Shown: positions 47,154-56,377 of the stretch, piece by piece
How positions within the stretch are numbered: the stretch's first letter is position 1
How the letters are laid out: each line of letters opens with the position of its first letter
DNA from: VYFG01 sp965213885
Lineage (GTDB): Bacteria; Pseudomonadota; Gammaproteobacteria; Arenicellales; Poriferihabitantaceae
NCBI GenBank assembly: GCA_965213885.1
Contig: OZ243919.1
Span: forward strand, 2,728,001 to 2,792,000
Length of the DNA stretch: 64,000 nucleotides
Direction: 5' to 3'
Made by a program: the position numbers and the translations under genes
Notes under the pieces: generated by a model
The model's input: the letters and a program-made list of their open reading frames with translations, nothing else
Told to the model about the DNA's origin: nothing
Databases searched by the model: none

Positions 47154-47564
47154 TCAGCCCCAAGGATTGACAAGCGGAATTCCAGAGGCCTCGAAGTCGC
47201 GGTAATCTCGGGTCGCTACAGTCATCCTGTGTACCCGGGCGGTGGCCGCGATTTGCGCATCTGCAACATTGAGCCGCCGCCCCTTCCGTTCCGCGGCTGC
47301 CGCCATATCACCGAAAACTTCCGCGGCGCGCTCGTCGAACGCGTAAATTCGACCCTTGAACTGCTCTTTCGTTGTCTGCCAGAAGCGAAGCAAACCGGCC
47401 TTGCGCGCATCTTCGGGCAGTCGCGCAATGCCGAAATACAATTCGGCGACGGTCACGGCGGACAGCGCAAGGCGCTGCTCATTTTCTGCTAACCAGCCGG
47501 CAACACGTTCGGAGGGCACCGGTTTGGTCAGTTCGGACAGGACATTCGTGTCAAGCAAAATCAT
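47154..47564 (-). CDS. PIN-domain toxin (FitB/VapC type)
   Basis: A 136-residue PIN-domain ribonuclease: MILLDTNVLSELTKPVPSER, the acidic SAVTVAELYFGIARLP, LNVADAQIAATARVH and the final TRDYRDFEASGIPLVNPW. The four acidic residues of the active site are present. Its ATG overlaps the antitoxin stop (ATGA). It matches the FitB-like branch of VapC. Confidence 0.93.
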   Translation of the reverse strand: MILLDTNVLSELTKPVPSERVAGWLAENEQRLALSAVTVAELYFGIARLPEDARKAGLLRFWQTTKEQFKGRIYAFDERAAEVFGDMAAAAERKGRRLNVADAQIAATARVHRMTVATRDYRDFEASGIPLVNPWG

Positions 47565-47803
47565 CTCAAGTCCGGTGGAGTGATTGGCTGATCAAGCTCT
47601 TGTAGATATGGTTCGATGTCCTCACCAGGCTCCACCAGCGAAATCAGGTTGTATGGGAAATTCGAATTCTGTTCCGTGTTGATAGTCGCTGTATCCAGAA
47701 TGGAGCGCGCCAGCGCTTCAAGGCTGCATCCGCGCTGATTGGCGCACTGGCGAAGTCGCTCTTTGGTCTCTTGCGACAGTCTGCGAATCGTAATACTAGC
47801 CAT
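47561..47803 (-). CDS. FitA/VapB-type ribbon-helix-helix antitoxin
   Basis: An 80-residue antitoxin. MASITIRRLSQETKERLRQC, then GCSLEALARSILDTA, is a FitA-type RHH DNA-binding domain; the acidic C-terminal tail binds the toxin. ATG 47803 follows GGGAGA. A 14-residue upstream extension is unlikely. It overlaps the toxin gene by four bases. Confidence 0.9.
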   Translation of the reverse strand: MASITIRRLSQETKERLRQCANQRGCSLEALARSILDTATINTEQNSNFPYNLISLVEPGEDIEPYLQELDQPITPPDLR

Positions 47804-47927
47804 AGTCCGTCTCCCGTAAAAAATTACATGAATGATTGCATGCAATCATTTTAATTACAACTTCGTTTGCAGTTACTTGAACGGATACATTGTTTCTGGC
47901 TTCTCAATCTGTGTCAGCTCAAGACCT

Positions 47928-49075
47928 CTAACAAAGATACCCCGCCCAAGCCTCCATCAACGCCCTTCTTCGCTCAAACAGATCAGAACGAAAATACGCC
48001 CCCTCAACCTCGCCGACCGTGTGCACCAGCGCGGCCTCTGCGAGTTCTCTTGGCTTGCCAGTGTCTGCGCACCAGTCCCTGAAGGCGGAACGGAAGCCAT
48101 GGACCGTCGCGCGGTTGGCCAGGCCTGCGCTGCGCAGCAGCTTGGTCAGGGTCATGTCCGAAAGTGATCGAGCCCGGCGCATGGGTGACGGAAACACCAG
48201 GCCGCTGCCGTTGTCCAACATTTGGGCTCGTTTTAGTACATCCAGCGCGGCTGGTGTCAGTGGCACCCGGTGTTCCTCTCCGGCTTTCATCCGTTCTCCC
48301 GGGATGCGCCATGCACCTTGCTCGAAATCGATCTCGGTCCAGGTGGCGCCCCGAACCTCGCCGGAGCGCGCCGCGGTCAGCACGAGAAGCCGCAGCGCCA
48401 GTCGGGCCGCCGGCCTTGAGTCGCAATTTTCGATAACACGCAAGGCTTCGGGTACTTCCCGGTACGGAAGCGCACGCAAGTGAGACTTGACCGCTGGCAT
48501 TCGCGGCAATGCGCCGTTGATTCCCTCCCCGGTGGCGTTGAAGGTCACAAACTCGTGTGCCTGGCACCATTGCAGCGTGGAGCGGATACTGCGGCGCACG
48601 CGCCTTGCGGTTTCCGGCTTGCTGGTCCAGATCGGCGTCAACACTTCGAGCACATCCTGTTGTTTTATATGGTCTACCGGCATGTCGCCGAGACGCTCGA
48701 AGGCATAGCGCTCGAGTTGCTGCATCCAGTTGGCGGCGACCTTATCGCTGCGCCAGCGTGGGCGCAGGGATTCGAAGGTGCGCTGCGCCGCATCGCGAAA
48801 GACTGGCATCCGGTTACGTCGCGCCGCTGCGATTGGATCGCCGCCGCGCCGGGCCATGCGCCGGTTCTCCCAGGCCATCACTCGTGCTTCGTCGAGCGTG
48901 ACCCAACTGAGGCCGCCGAGCCCGATGTCACGGCGCTTGCCATGAATTACCAGCCGCTGGACCCATTGCCTGGATCCGCCGCGGGCGACACGCAGGAATA
49001 ATGTATTGCCGTCGCCGAATAATCCGGGCTCTTTGAGCGCCCGTTTTTTTTGACCGTCAGTTTTCCTTGCCCCAC
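47928..49075 (-). pseudogene. P4-type tyrosine integrase with a frameshift in an A8 tract
   Basis: A phage/island integrase. The catalytic part (TAARSGEVRGATWTEID, VHGFRSAFRDWCADTG, ALVHTVGEVEGAYFRSDLF) is intact. The N-terminal DUF4102-type domain (RALKEPGLFGDGNTLFLRVA, SRQWVQRLVIHGKRRDIGLG) is in frame with it but has no start codon. A GTG at 49075 with a GAGGG ribosome site starts GQGKLTVKK in another frame. The frames meet at eight As (T tract 49044-49051 on the plus strand); one more A would restore LTVKKKRALKEPG. So the gene is either a recent pseudogene or carries a sequencing error. It lies beside the 3' end of tRNA-Leu, the expected integration site. Confidence 0.82.
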
Positions 49076-49237
49076 ATTTTCACCCTCTACAATTCTGAAC
49101 ATTTTCTCCAACATGCGGCATCAAATTGTAGCGAAAACGGGCGCGGCGGGAAATACGCAAAAAAGATATAACTTATTGTTATAAAAGCATTTATGTCGGT
49201 TTGTGGCGTCTGGTAGCAACCCCTGCGCAAGGGGTAC

Positions 49238-49324
49238 TGGTGCCCGGAGCCGGAGTCGAACCGGCACGAGGATTACCTCGAGGGATTTTAAGTCCCTTGC
49301 GTCTACCAATTCCGCCATCCGGGC
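49238..49324 (-). tRNA. tRNA-Leu (UAA)
   Basis: An 87-nt tRNA with a long variable arm and encoded CCA. Acceptor GCCCGGA, anticodon loop CTTAAAA with UAA, and T-arm GGTTCGACTCC. Last gene of a Gly-Cys-Leu tRNA cluster downstream of pgsA. The adjoining integrase points to its 3' end as an attachment site. Confidence 0.96.
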
Positions 49325-49347
49325 AGCGGAAGACCGCGCGGTGCGCC

Positions 49348-49421
49348 TGGAGGCTGAGCCCGGAATCGAACCGAGGTACACGGCTTTGCAGGCCGCTGCA
49401 TAACCACTCTGCCACTCAGCC
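49348..49421 (-). tRNA. tRNA-Cys (GCA)
   Basis: A 74-nt tRNA: acceptor GGCTGAG/CTCAGCC, anticodon loop CTGCAAA, T-arm GGTTCGATTCC, encoded CCA. It lies between tRNA-Gly and tRNA-Leu. Confidence 0.96.
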
Positions 49422-49575
49422 GGTAGGTGGTCGGATCATAGCAGCTTTGCCGCCGGGTTCACCCTGCAGCGCATGGCCGGGGCGCAACACGCGACATCAC
49501 CGCCTGAACCGAGTTGATCCGGGCCGGAAGGTTCGCAACCGGCCGGTCAAAAGCACCCGGCGTCGGGCCGGGAGA

Positions 49576-49651
<76 letters not shown>

Positions 49652-49740
49652 ATGGCTCTTGAATCGAGGGAGGATGATTCTATGCAACCTGCACCCGGTG
49701 TCAATAGAAATCCGGAAAACCCCGTAGCCCGGCACGAATT

Positions 49741-50319
49741 TCAGTCCGTTTGCATCAGGTACGGCCAGGTGATCCGAAGATACTCCACCATGGACCACAG
49801 CGTCAGCGCGGCAGCGACGTAGAGGGCGATCTCCCCGATCAGGAACGTGGGCAGCCCGTAGATGGGCAGCATGTACAAAAGCAGCGCGATGGCCACCATC
49901 TGCATGACGGTCTTGACCTTGCCGAGAAAGCCCACGGCCACCACGCCGCGTTCACCGAGCTCGGCCATCCATTCCCTGAGGGCAGAGATGGTGATCTCCC
50001 GGCCGATGATGATGGTGACCGCGATGGCGAAGGGGGCCGGGTGCAGCACCCGTGCAAGGACGTCTGAATCCGACACCAGCAGCACCAGTGCGCTCGAGAC
50101 GATCAGCTTGTCCGCCACCGGATCAAGAAACGCCCCCAGCCGGGTGGTGGCATTCAACCTGCGGGCCAGGAACCCGTCCAGCCAGTCCGTCAGGGCCGCC
50201 AGCACGAATATACCGGTCAGTACCGGCTCCCGGTAGGGCATGGGCCAGAAGTAGATCAGCACGAGCACCGGGATCAGCATGATCCGCAGCAGGGTCAGCA
50301 GGTTGGGCAGGTTCCACAT
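49741..50319 (-). CDS. pgsA: CDP-diacylglycerol-glycerol-3-phosphate 3-phosphatidyltransferase PgsA
   Basis: A 192-residue membrane enzyme making phosphatidylglycerophosphate. It starts MWNLPNLLTLLRIMLIPVLV; the CDP-alcohol phosphotransferase motif is intact (DWLDGFLARRLN...GAFLDPVADK). ATG 50319 gives the family start; an 11-residue extension is not conserved. It lies downstream of uvrC and upstream of the tRNA cluster. Confidence 0.96.
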   Translation of the reverse strand: MWNLPNLLTLLRIMLIPVLVLIYFWPMPYREPVLTGIFVLAALTDWLDGFLARRLNATTRLGAFLDPVADKLIVSSALVLLVSDSDVLARVLHPAPFAIAVTIIIGREITISALREWMAELGERGVVAVGFLGKVKTVMQMVAIALLLYMLPIYGLPTFLIGEIALYVAAALTLWSMVEYLRITWPYLMQTD

Positions 50320-50414
50320 GGCTTGATCGATTTCCGGCTCGATGAAGGACACGGATCAGGGCGCGCCCGCAGCGCATTTCCCTCACGCGGGGCACCATTC
50401 GACCGACAAGCCTA

Positions 50415-52241
50415 TCAGTTATGGAACTGATTATAAATGCGCTCCGCCAGCTTCGGGCTGATGCCCGGCACCCGGGCGAGTTCCTCGATGCCCGCCCGGC
50501 GGACCTCGCTGATGCCGCCGAAATGCCGCAGCAGGTCCCGGCGGCGCTTTTCCCCAACGCCCTCGATCTCTTCGAGCAGCGAGCGGGTGCGCGCCTTGTC
50601 GCGCCGGTTTCGGTGGCCGGCGATGGCGAACCGGTGCGCCTCGTCACGGATGCGCTGTATGAGGTGGGAGGCGGGCGACGCCCCGCCGGGGCAGACCGGT
50701 ACCCGCCGCCCCGGGATATGGAGCTGCTCCTCCCCGGCGCGCCGTTCCGGCCCCTTGGACACGGCCACCAGCGGCACCTGCTCGGCGAGCTGCAGCTCCC
50801 CGAAAACCCGCTCGGCCACCGCGAGCTGTCCCTTGCCGCCGTCGATCAGCACCAGGTCCGGCAGCTTGCCGTCGTCCTCCAGCACCCGCCTGTACCGCCT
50901 GAACAGCACTTGTTCCATGGCGCCATAGTCATCGCCTTCCCGGATGCCGCTGACATTGAACTTGCGGTAGTCGGATTTCACCGCGCCCCGGGAATCGAAC
51001 ACCACGCAGGACCCCACCGTGCGCTCGCCCTGCGTATGGCTGATGTCGAAGCACTCGACCCGGTCCGGGGTCTCCTCCAGCCCCACCAGCGCCGCGAGGG
51101 CCTCGAACTGTTTGCTGAGCTGGCTGTGTTCGTTCAGATACACCCGCAGCCGGTCGCCGGTATTGATGCGGGCGCCTTCGATCCAACGTGCCCTGGTGGT
51201 GCGGCACTGGCTCTTGACCACTACCCTGGAGCCGGCCTCCAGGGACAGCACCTGCTGCAGGGACGCCCTGCCCTCGATGCGGTGGCTGAGCAGGATCTCC
51301 GGTGGAATCGACGCACCCAAGTAGTTCTGTGGAAGAAACGCAGCCAGCAGTTCCGCCGGCGCCTGGTCCAGCGGATTGTGCTGGATATGGTACCTGCCCC
51401 CCAGGTTGCGTCCGCCCCGGATCGAGACGACGCCAAAGCAGATGGTGCCGGACTCCACCGCCACGGCCACCACGTCGGCGTCGGTGCCCTGGGTGTCGAT
51501 ATACTGGTTTTCCCGCACCCGCTGCAGCCTGGCGATGCGGTCCCGGAATTCGGCCGCCTGCTCGAACTCAAGCCGCGCCGAGGCCGCCTCCATCCGCCGC
51601 GAGAGCTCCTCCATCAGCTTGGTGTCCCGCCCGGATATCATCGCCTCCGCCTGGCGGACATCCTCGAGGTAGTCCTCCCGGGAAATCAGGTCGACACAAG
51701 GTCCGCTGCAGCGCCTGATCTGGTACTGCAGGCAGGGGCGGGACCGGTTCCTGAAGGTGGCGTCGTTGCATTGCCTGAGGCGGAAGATCTTCTGCACATG
51801 GCCCAGCATCTCCCGCACCGCCCCCGCGCCGGGAAAAGGCCCGAAGTATTGCCCCGGCCGGCTACGCCGGCCGCGGTAGAACGCGAACCTCGGATACGCG
51901 TCGCCGCTGGTCAGACGGATGTAGGGATAGCTCTTGTCGTCCCTCAAAAGGACGTTGAAACGGGGCCGACGGTGCTTGATCAGGTTGTTCTCCAGCAGCA
52001 GGGCCTCGCTCTCCGTGCGGGTCTGCTGGGTCTCGGCGCGGTGAATCCTGGACACCATGAGCCGGGTACGGGGACTGAGGCCGGACTTCCGGAAGTACGA
52101 CGAGACCCGCTTCCTGAGATTGCCCGCCTTGCCGACATAGAGGGTGCCGCCCTCGGCGTCATAGTAGATGTACACGCCGGGCTTCTCGGATACCGAGGCC
52201 AGGAATGCGTCCGGGTCGAATGGGTGCTGGTCGTTCATCAC
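50415..52241 (-). CDS. uvrC: Excinuclease ABC subunit C UvrC
   Basis: A 608-residue nucleotide-excision-repair endonuclease. An N-terminal GIY-YIG domain (KPGVYIYYDAEGGTLYVGKA) is followed by the RPCLQYQIRRCSGPCV Cys cluster. The UVR motif (AASARLEFEQAAEFRDRIARL) precedes the C-terminal RNase H-like domain (ECFDISHTQGERTVGSCVVF, VLIDGGKGQLAVA). Two HhH motifs end the protein (IEGVGEKRRRDLLRHFGG). It incises both sides of a lesion with UvrB. It is followed by pgsA, the usual order. Confidence 0.97.
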   Translation of the reverse strand: MMNDQHPFDPDAFLASVSEKPGVYIYYDAEGGTLYVGKAGNLRKRVSSYFRKSGLSPRTRLMVSRIHRAETQQTRTESEALLLENNLIKHRRPRFNVLLRDDKSYPYIRLTSGDAYPRFAFYRGRRSRPGQYFGPFPGAGAVREMLGHVQKIFRLRQCNDATFRNRSRPCLQYQIRRCSGPCVDLISREDYLEDVRQAEAMISGRDTKLMEELSRRMEAASARLEFEQAAEFRDRIARLQRVRENQYIDTQGTDADVVAVAVESGTICFGVVSIRGGRNLGGRYHIQHNPLDQAPAELLAAFLPQNYLGASIPPEILLSHRIEGRASLQQVLSLEAGSRVVVKSQCRTTRARWIEGARINTGDRLRVYLNEHSQLSKQFEALAALVGLEETPDRVECFDISHTQGERTVGSCVVFDSRGAVKSDYRKFNVSGIREGDDYGAMEQVLFRRYRRVLEDDGKLPDLVLIDGGKGQLAVAERVFGELQLAEQVPLVAVSKGPERRAGEEQLHIPGRRVPVCPGGASPASHLIQRIRDEAHRFAIAGHRNRRDKARTRSLLEEIEGVGEKRRRDLLRHFGGISEVRRAGIEELARVPGISPKLAERIYNQFHN

Positions 52242-52337
52242 TGCCGGGATCAGCGCAGGAACGGAAAATGCCGCCGTGTACTGATTCCGGATTATCGCCT
52301 ACAATCGCGCCACTTTCCGGCCGCCAGGGAAACCTCC

Positions 52338-52898
52338 ATGAAAATCTCCGCATTCGATGCACGTGTCGGCAACCTGCTGGAATACCAGGGCAGGCTCTGG
52401 CGCGTGCTGAAGAAGAACCATGTCAAGCCCGGCAAGGGCGGCGCCTTTGTCCAGCTTGAGATGAAATCCGTTGCCGAGGGAACCAAGCTGAACGAACGCT
52501 TCCGCTCCGAGGACAAGCTGGAGCGGGCCCACGTGGAACCCCGCCAGATGCAGTACCTGTACTCCGATGGCGACGCCTACATCTTCATGGACAACGAAAC
52601 CTTCGAACAGCTCTCCCTGTCCGCCGAGGACCTGGAGGCGGAAATCCCGTTCCTGCTACCCAACACCGGCGTCCAGATCAACCTCCACAATGACGCCCCG
52701 ATCGGCGTGGAACTGCCCGCCAGTGTGGTGCTGGAAGTGGTGGAGACCGAGGCAGTGGTGAAAGGCCAGACCGCCGCCAGCGGCGGCAAGCCCGCGGTGC
52801 TGGAGACGGGCTACCGGCTCACGGTTCCCCAGTTCATCAACGCCGGCGAGAAAGTCAGGGTCAACACCGAGACCGGCGAGTACGTCGAGCGCGCCTGA
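52338..52898 (+). CDS. efp: Translation elongation factor P
   Basis: A 186-residue factor relieving polyproline stalls. Start ATG 52338 gives MKISAFDARVGNLLEYQGRL. The loop VKPGKGGAFVQ carries the Lys expected to be modified at the tip. Three OB-like domains follow, ending VNTETGEYVERA. It is divergent from uvrC. Confidence 0.97.
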   Translation: MKISAFDARVGNLLEYQGRLWRVLKKNHVKPGKGGAFVQLEMKSVAEGTKLNERFRSEDKLERAHVEPRQMQYLYSDGDAYIFMDNETFEQLSLSAEDLEAEIPFLLPNTGVQINLHNDAPIGVELPASVVLEVVETEAVVKGQTAASGGKPAVLETGYRLTVPQFINAGEKVRVNTETGEYVERA

Positions 52899-52908
52899 CT
52901 TCCGCCGG

Positions 52909-53580
52909 TCAGTCGGTGTCGCTCAGACCGGCGCCGGCGCCGGACAGGCGGGACACCTCGGTGCTTTCCACGTAGGTACGGCGGGCCAGGGACTCCAGCA
53001 CGCCGAGGGCACGCGGATCGACCCGTCTCGATCCCACCGCCCTGGCGTATTCCCTGCCGGTGCGCCCGGAGTCCCGGAATCCGCCGCGCACCATCAGGTC
53101 GTGGACTCCGGTGTCGGCCCCGGCATCGGGGACGCCGTCAAGAAAAACCCGGTCACCGAGTATCCGCATGCCACCACGGGCCCAGGACATGGCCAGCGGC
53201 GCACCGGTTTGCAGGGACGCCACCCCGAGATACCCCGCACACAGTTCGGGGCATACCACGTCCCGGACCGTCAGCCCGAACCCCTCACCGTCCCGGTGCA
53301 GGTGTGCCGCATCCGCGAGGCTCGGACCCGCGACCAGGGGCGAGGTCGGCCCGCCAGCGGCGCGCCAGACCGGCCCGGGCTGCTGCTGTACCAGCAATTC
53401 GGCAGTCCGCCCGTGATCCACGGCTTCCAGCACCAGGGCCAGCCATGACATGCCCGGCAGCCCCATCACCTCCAGCCAGCGCACCGCGCGGCCCGCATCC
53501 TCCGCCAGGCACCACGGCAGCCCGGCGCCCCGCACCGCCTTGCGGGCGGTGTTCTCCACCTGGTTGAGGGACAGGTTCAT
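52909..53580 (-). CDS. DUF3726-family protein
   Basis: A 223-residue protein with the DUF3726 opening (LNQVENTARKAVRGAGLPWC, LAEDAGRAVRWLEVMGLPG). There is no signal peptide or membrane span. It follows the 544-residue unknown gene by 12 bp, so the two are one unit. The family has no established function. Confidence 0.75.
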   Translation of the reverse strand: MNLSLNQVENTARKAVRGAGLPWCLAEDAGRAVRWLEVMGLPGMSWLALVLEAVDHGRTAELLVQQQPGPVWRAAGGPTSPLVAGPSLADAAHLHRDGEGFGLTVRDVVCPELCAGYLGVASLQTGAPLAMSWARGGMRILGDRVFLDGVPDAGADTGVHDLMVRGGFRDSGRTGREYARAVGSRRVDPRALGVLESLARRTYVESTEVSRLSGAGAGLSDTD

Positions 53581-53592
53581 GCGCCGGAACCG

Positions 53593-55224
53593 CTACAGCG
53601 GCGGGTAGATCCAGTCATCCGCCGGGTCTTCCCGGATGGTGTCGGGATAGGGCGCGTTCTGGAACATGGTGATCCTGACCCAGCGATCGGACTTGGGATC
53701 GAAGCGCGTGGCGCCGAAAAACGACAGCTTGCAGCGCAGGAGGTCCACCGGCACCATGTCCGCGGAGATGAGGTTGTCCCTGATCTCGGCGTAGGGCATC
53801 CGGCTGACCAGTTGCAGCCGGCGGATCCCGCCGCGGCATTCCGGCCTGGCCATCAGGAAATCAGCCAGCGGCTGCCGGCGGTCCGCCCCCAGAAGATCAT
53901 CCCCGAGCCGCCGCATGTCCCGGGCGAAGGCGAGCGGTTGCTCCCGGTCCGCCCCCGGCTCCACGAAGCGTTCGCCGAGACGGGGCTCCAGCTTCTCTTC
54001 CGACACGTACCAGAACCGGGCGTTGGCATCGCGGGACCCGAAATCGATCGACAGGGCCCAGCCGTAGTCGGCCTCGATCATGGCCAGGGCCTCGCCCACG
54101 GTCATCGCGCTGTCGATGGCCGCCAGGGGCAGTTCGTCCAGGGCCATGCCGTCGGCCAGGTCGTCGACCAGTTCCCCGTGGGGCTCGATCACCAGGGACA
54201 CCAGCATCTCCTGCCCTTCGGTGGTGAGATTGCTTTCCGACCAGCGGACCAGACCGTCCCAGGGCGCGGGGTGCTCCAGCACGCCCTCATCCAGGCGTGC
54301 AGCCAGCCTGTCGAGGTCCCCGGCCAGTTCACGTACCCGCCGGGCCTGACGCGCGTCATCCGTACGCCAGCAGGCAACATCCCTGCGCGCCCGCGCCAGC
54401 ATGATGCGGAACATCTCCCTGGTCACAGCACCCGAACGCCCGAGGTTGCGCACCCGCATGAGCGCGGTTTCCCTGGCATCCATCCAGGTGTGCAGCAGCC
54501 CAGGGTGGGTCCCCAGAAACGGCGCCATGCCGAGACCCGTCGCGTTGCCGACCCCCAGGCTGGCACGGATGCGCGGATCAAGGGGCACGGCGCGGGACGG
54601 ACCCCGCTCCAGGGCCAGGTGCTCCGCGATGTCCACGGTGAACCACCGGATGAGCCAGACCGCCAGCAGTTCCACCCGGAAGGCGCCGCGGAATTCCGGC
54701 CGCGCCGCGATGCGCTCGCGGTCCCCCAGGCCGAACTTCCCGTTGCCGTACACCGCCGTCGTGCGCATCAGGTATCCGATCCGCTCGGCGAATTCCGGGT
54801 CGGGCTGTTCGCCGCCGGCGAGGCGGTCCACCACGTGCTCGAAGAGCCGCACACTGCGATTGGCCCGCGCCAGCACCAGCTCGGTCTCCGCGCAGGCCCC
54901 CGCCTCCTGCAGCGGCACGTTGCGGGACATGCGGGCGATGTCCGCCTCCCCGGGCACCCCGTCGAACAGGGCAAAGGTGGCATCCCACCGCTCGGCGATC
55001 ACCCGGTCGGAGCGCATGTCCGGCGGCAGGTCGTGGGCGAAGCAGACCAAGCTGTAGGTATGCCCGGGTCCCCGGGCCTGGTAGATGCCGACACCGACGC
55101 CCAGGGTGTCCATCCGCCACATCGTCCGCTCGAAGGTCCAGGAGTCCCGCTTGAGCTGCCTGAGCAGCGCACGCATGAAGCTGAGGCGCGTCTGGTGAAA
55201 GGCGCCCATGCGCCCGAGCCTCAT
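53593..55224 (-). CDS. Conserved large protein of unknown function, partner of DUF3726
   Basis: A protein of about 543 residues from ATG 55224 (MRLGRMGAFHQTRLSFMRAL); the start is uncertain. The frame stays open to 55404, but that end overlaps the rpoH terminator hairpin and the extra residues look non-conserved. It contains CAETELVLARANRSVRLFEH, ERIGYLMRTTAVYGNGKFGL, and a C-terminal PYAEIRDNLISADMVPVDLL and ITMFQNAPYPDTIREDPADD. No enzymatic motif was recognised. It is co-oriented with and upstream of the DUF3726 gene. Confidence 0.7.
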   Translation of the reverse strand: MRLGRMGAFHQTRLSFMRALLRQLKRDSWTFERTMWRMDTLGVGVGIYQARGPGHTYSLVCFAHDLPPDMRSDRVIAERWDATFALFDGVPGEADIARMSRNVPLQEAGACAETELVLARANRSVRLFEHVVDRLAGGEQPDPEFAERIGYLMRTTAVYGNGKFGLGDRERIAARPEFRGAFRVELLAVWLIRWFTVDIAEHLALERGPSRAVPLDPRIRASLGVGNATGLGMAPFLGTHPGLLHTWMDARETALMRVRNLGRSGAVTREMFRIMLARARRDVACWRTDDARQARRVRELAGDLDRLAARLDEGVLEHPAPWDGLVRWSESNLTTEGQEMLVSLVIEPHGELVDDLADGMALDELPLAAIDSAMTVGEALAMIEADYGWALSIDFGSRDANARFWYVSEEKLEPRLGERFVEPGADREQPLAFARDMRRLGDDLLGADRRQPLADFLMARPECRGGIRRLQLVSRMPYAEIRDNLISADMVPVDLLRCKLSFFGATRFDPKSDRWVRITMFQNAPYPDTIREDPADDWIYPPL

Positions 55225-55403
55225 CACCCTGTCCGGTGATCGCTTGGATACGCGCGGGACGGTACTGGCGGCTGGCACGGCGGGAGACGATTGATGGTGG
55301 GCAGGGGCCGATAGTATCCGTTTGCCGGCCAAAGTGCAGGTTTCCGGGCCGGGGCGGCCAGCCGCTCCCGGTTCACGGCGCCGCGGATCATCCCCCGGCA
55401 TCA

Positions 55404-55430
55404 TGAAAAAGGCCCCGTACGGGGCCTTTT
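55404..55430 (-). terminator. Rho-independent terminator of rpoH
   Basis: On the minus strand a perfect 8-bp stem pair (GGCCCCGT/ACGGGGCC) begins 21 nt after the rpoH stop and is followed by five Ts. Confidence 0.88.
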
Positions 55431-55449
55431 GCCGGGTGCCGATGCCGTT

Positions 55450-56310
55450 TCAGGCGGCCTCGATGGACACCCTCATCTTCTCCATCGCGCGCTTTTCGAT
55501 CTGGCGGATCCGTTCGGCGGAGACTCCATATTCATCCGCGAGTTCATGCAGCGTGGTCTTGTCCTCGCTGAGCCATCGCCTGAGCACGATGTCCTTGCTG
55601 CGCTGGTCCAGTTTTGCCAGGGCCGCCGAGAGCTGCTCCCGGTTCAGGGTGGCCTGTTCGGAATCGCTGACCATTCTCGCGGGGTCGTATCGACTGTCGC
55701 CGAGGTGCTCGGACGGCGCCTGGTATCCGAGGTCGCCCTCGTCCTGTTCCAGGGTGGCGTCGAAGGAAACGTCCCCGCCGCTCAGGCGGGATTCCATCTC
55801 ACGCACGGTTGCCACCTCGACATTGAGGCTGTCGGCGAGTTGTTCGACCTCCGCCTCCCTCATCCAGCCCAGGCGGGCGCGGGACTTGCGGAGGTTGAAG
55901 AACAGCTTGCGCTGGGACTTGGTGGTGGCAACCTTGACCATGCGCCAGTTCCGCAGCACATAGTCATAGATTTCCGCCCGGATCCAGTGCACGGCGAAGG
56001 AAACCAGGCGGATGTCCCGGCGGGCATCAAACCGCTTGACCGCTTTCATCAGGCCGATACTGCCCTCCTGGATCAGGTCCGTCAGCGGCAGGCCGTAGCC
56101 CATGAATCCGCGGGCCACCTTGACCACATGCCGCAGGTGGGAGAGAACCAGTTCCCGCGCGGCCTCGAGGTCTCCCTCCTCATGATAGCGGATGGCCAGC
56201 TCCCGCTCCCGTTCGGCGGTCAGGATCGGGGCGGCATTGACCGCCGCGATATAGCTGTTCAGATTGTCACCCGTAGGTACCGTGACCGGGATGGGCAGGG
56301 TGTTCGTCAT
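55450..56310 (-). CDS. rpoH: Heat-shock sigma factor RpoH (sigma-32)
   Basis: A 286-residue sigma factor. Start ATG 56310 follows AGGAGGAG. Region 2 contains LVLSHLRHVVKVARGFMGYG, LPLTDLIQEGSIGLMKAVKR and SFAVHWIRAEIYDYVLRNWR. The RpoH box region (TTKSQRKLFFNLRKSRARLG) identifies it as sigma-32. Region 4 has TLHELADEYGVSAERIRQIE. It is preceded by a perfect CIRCE element overlapping a promoter, so HrcA repression is likely. Confidence 0.97.
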   Translation of the reverse strand: MTNTLPIPVTVPTGDNLNSYIAAVNAAPILTAERERELAIRYHEEGDLEAARELVLSHLRHVVKVARGFMGYGLPLTDLIQEGSIGLMKAVKRFDARRDIRLVSFAVHWIRAEIYDYVLRNWRMVKVATTKSQRKLFFNLRKSRARLGWMREAEVEQLADSLNVEVATVREMESRLSGGDVSFDATLEQDEGDLGYQAPSEHLGDSRYDPARMVSDSEQATLNREQLSAALAKLDQRSKDIVLRRWLSEDKTTLHELADEYGVSAERIRQIEKRAMEKMRVSIEAA

Positions 56311-56350
56311 GTGACTTTCTCCTCCTGAAGCTCGTCGGCTCATGCATATT

Positions 56351-56377
56351 TTAGCACTCTACTGCTAAGAGTGCTAA
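56351..56377. promoter_or_regulatory. CIRCE element (HrcA operator) upstream of rpoH
   Basis: TTAGCACTC-N9-GAGTGCTAA, a perfect match to the CIRCE consensus, lies 41 bp upstream of the rpoH ATG. On the minus strand it overlaps a candidate promoter (TTAGCA, 18 bp, TAAAAT). HrcA binding here would repress rpoH. Confidence 0.95.

Noticed and set aside
50421..52337. Upstream extension of efp to 825 codons through the uvrC region
   Set aside because: The frame runs antisense to uvrC, and EF-P has a fixed size of about 186 residues starting at 52338.
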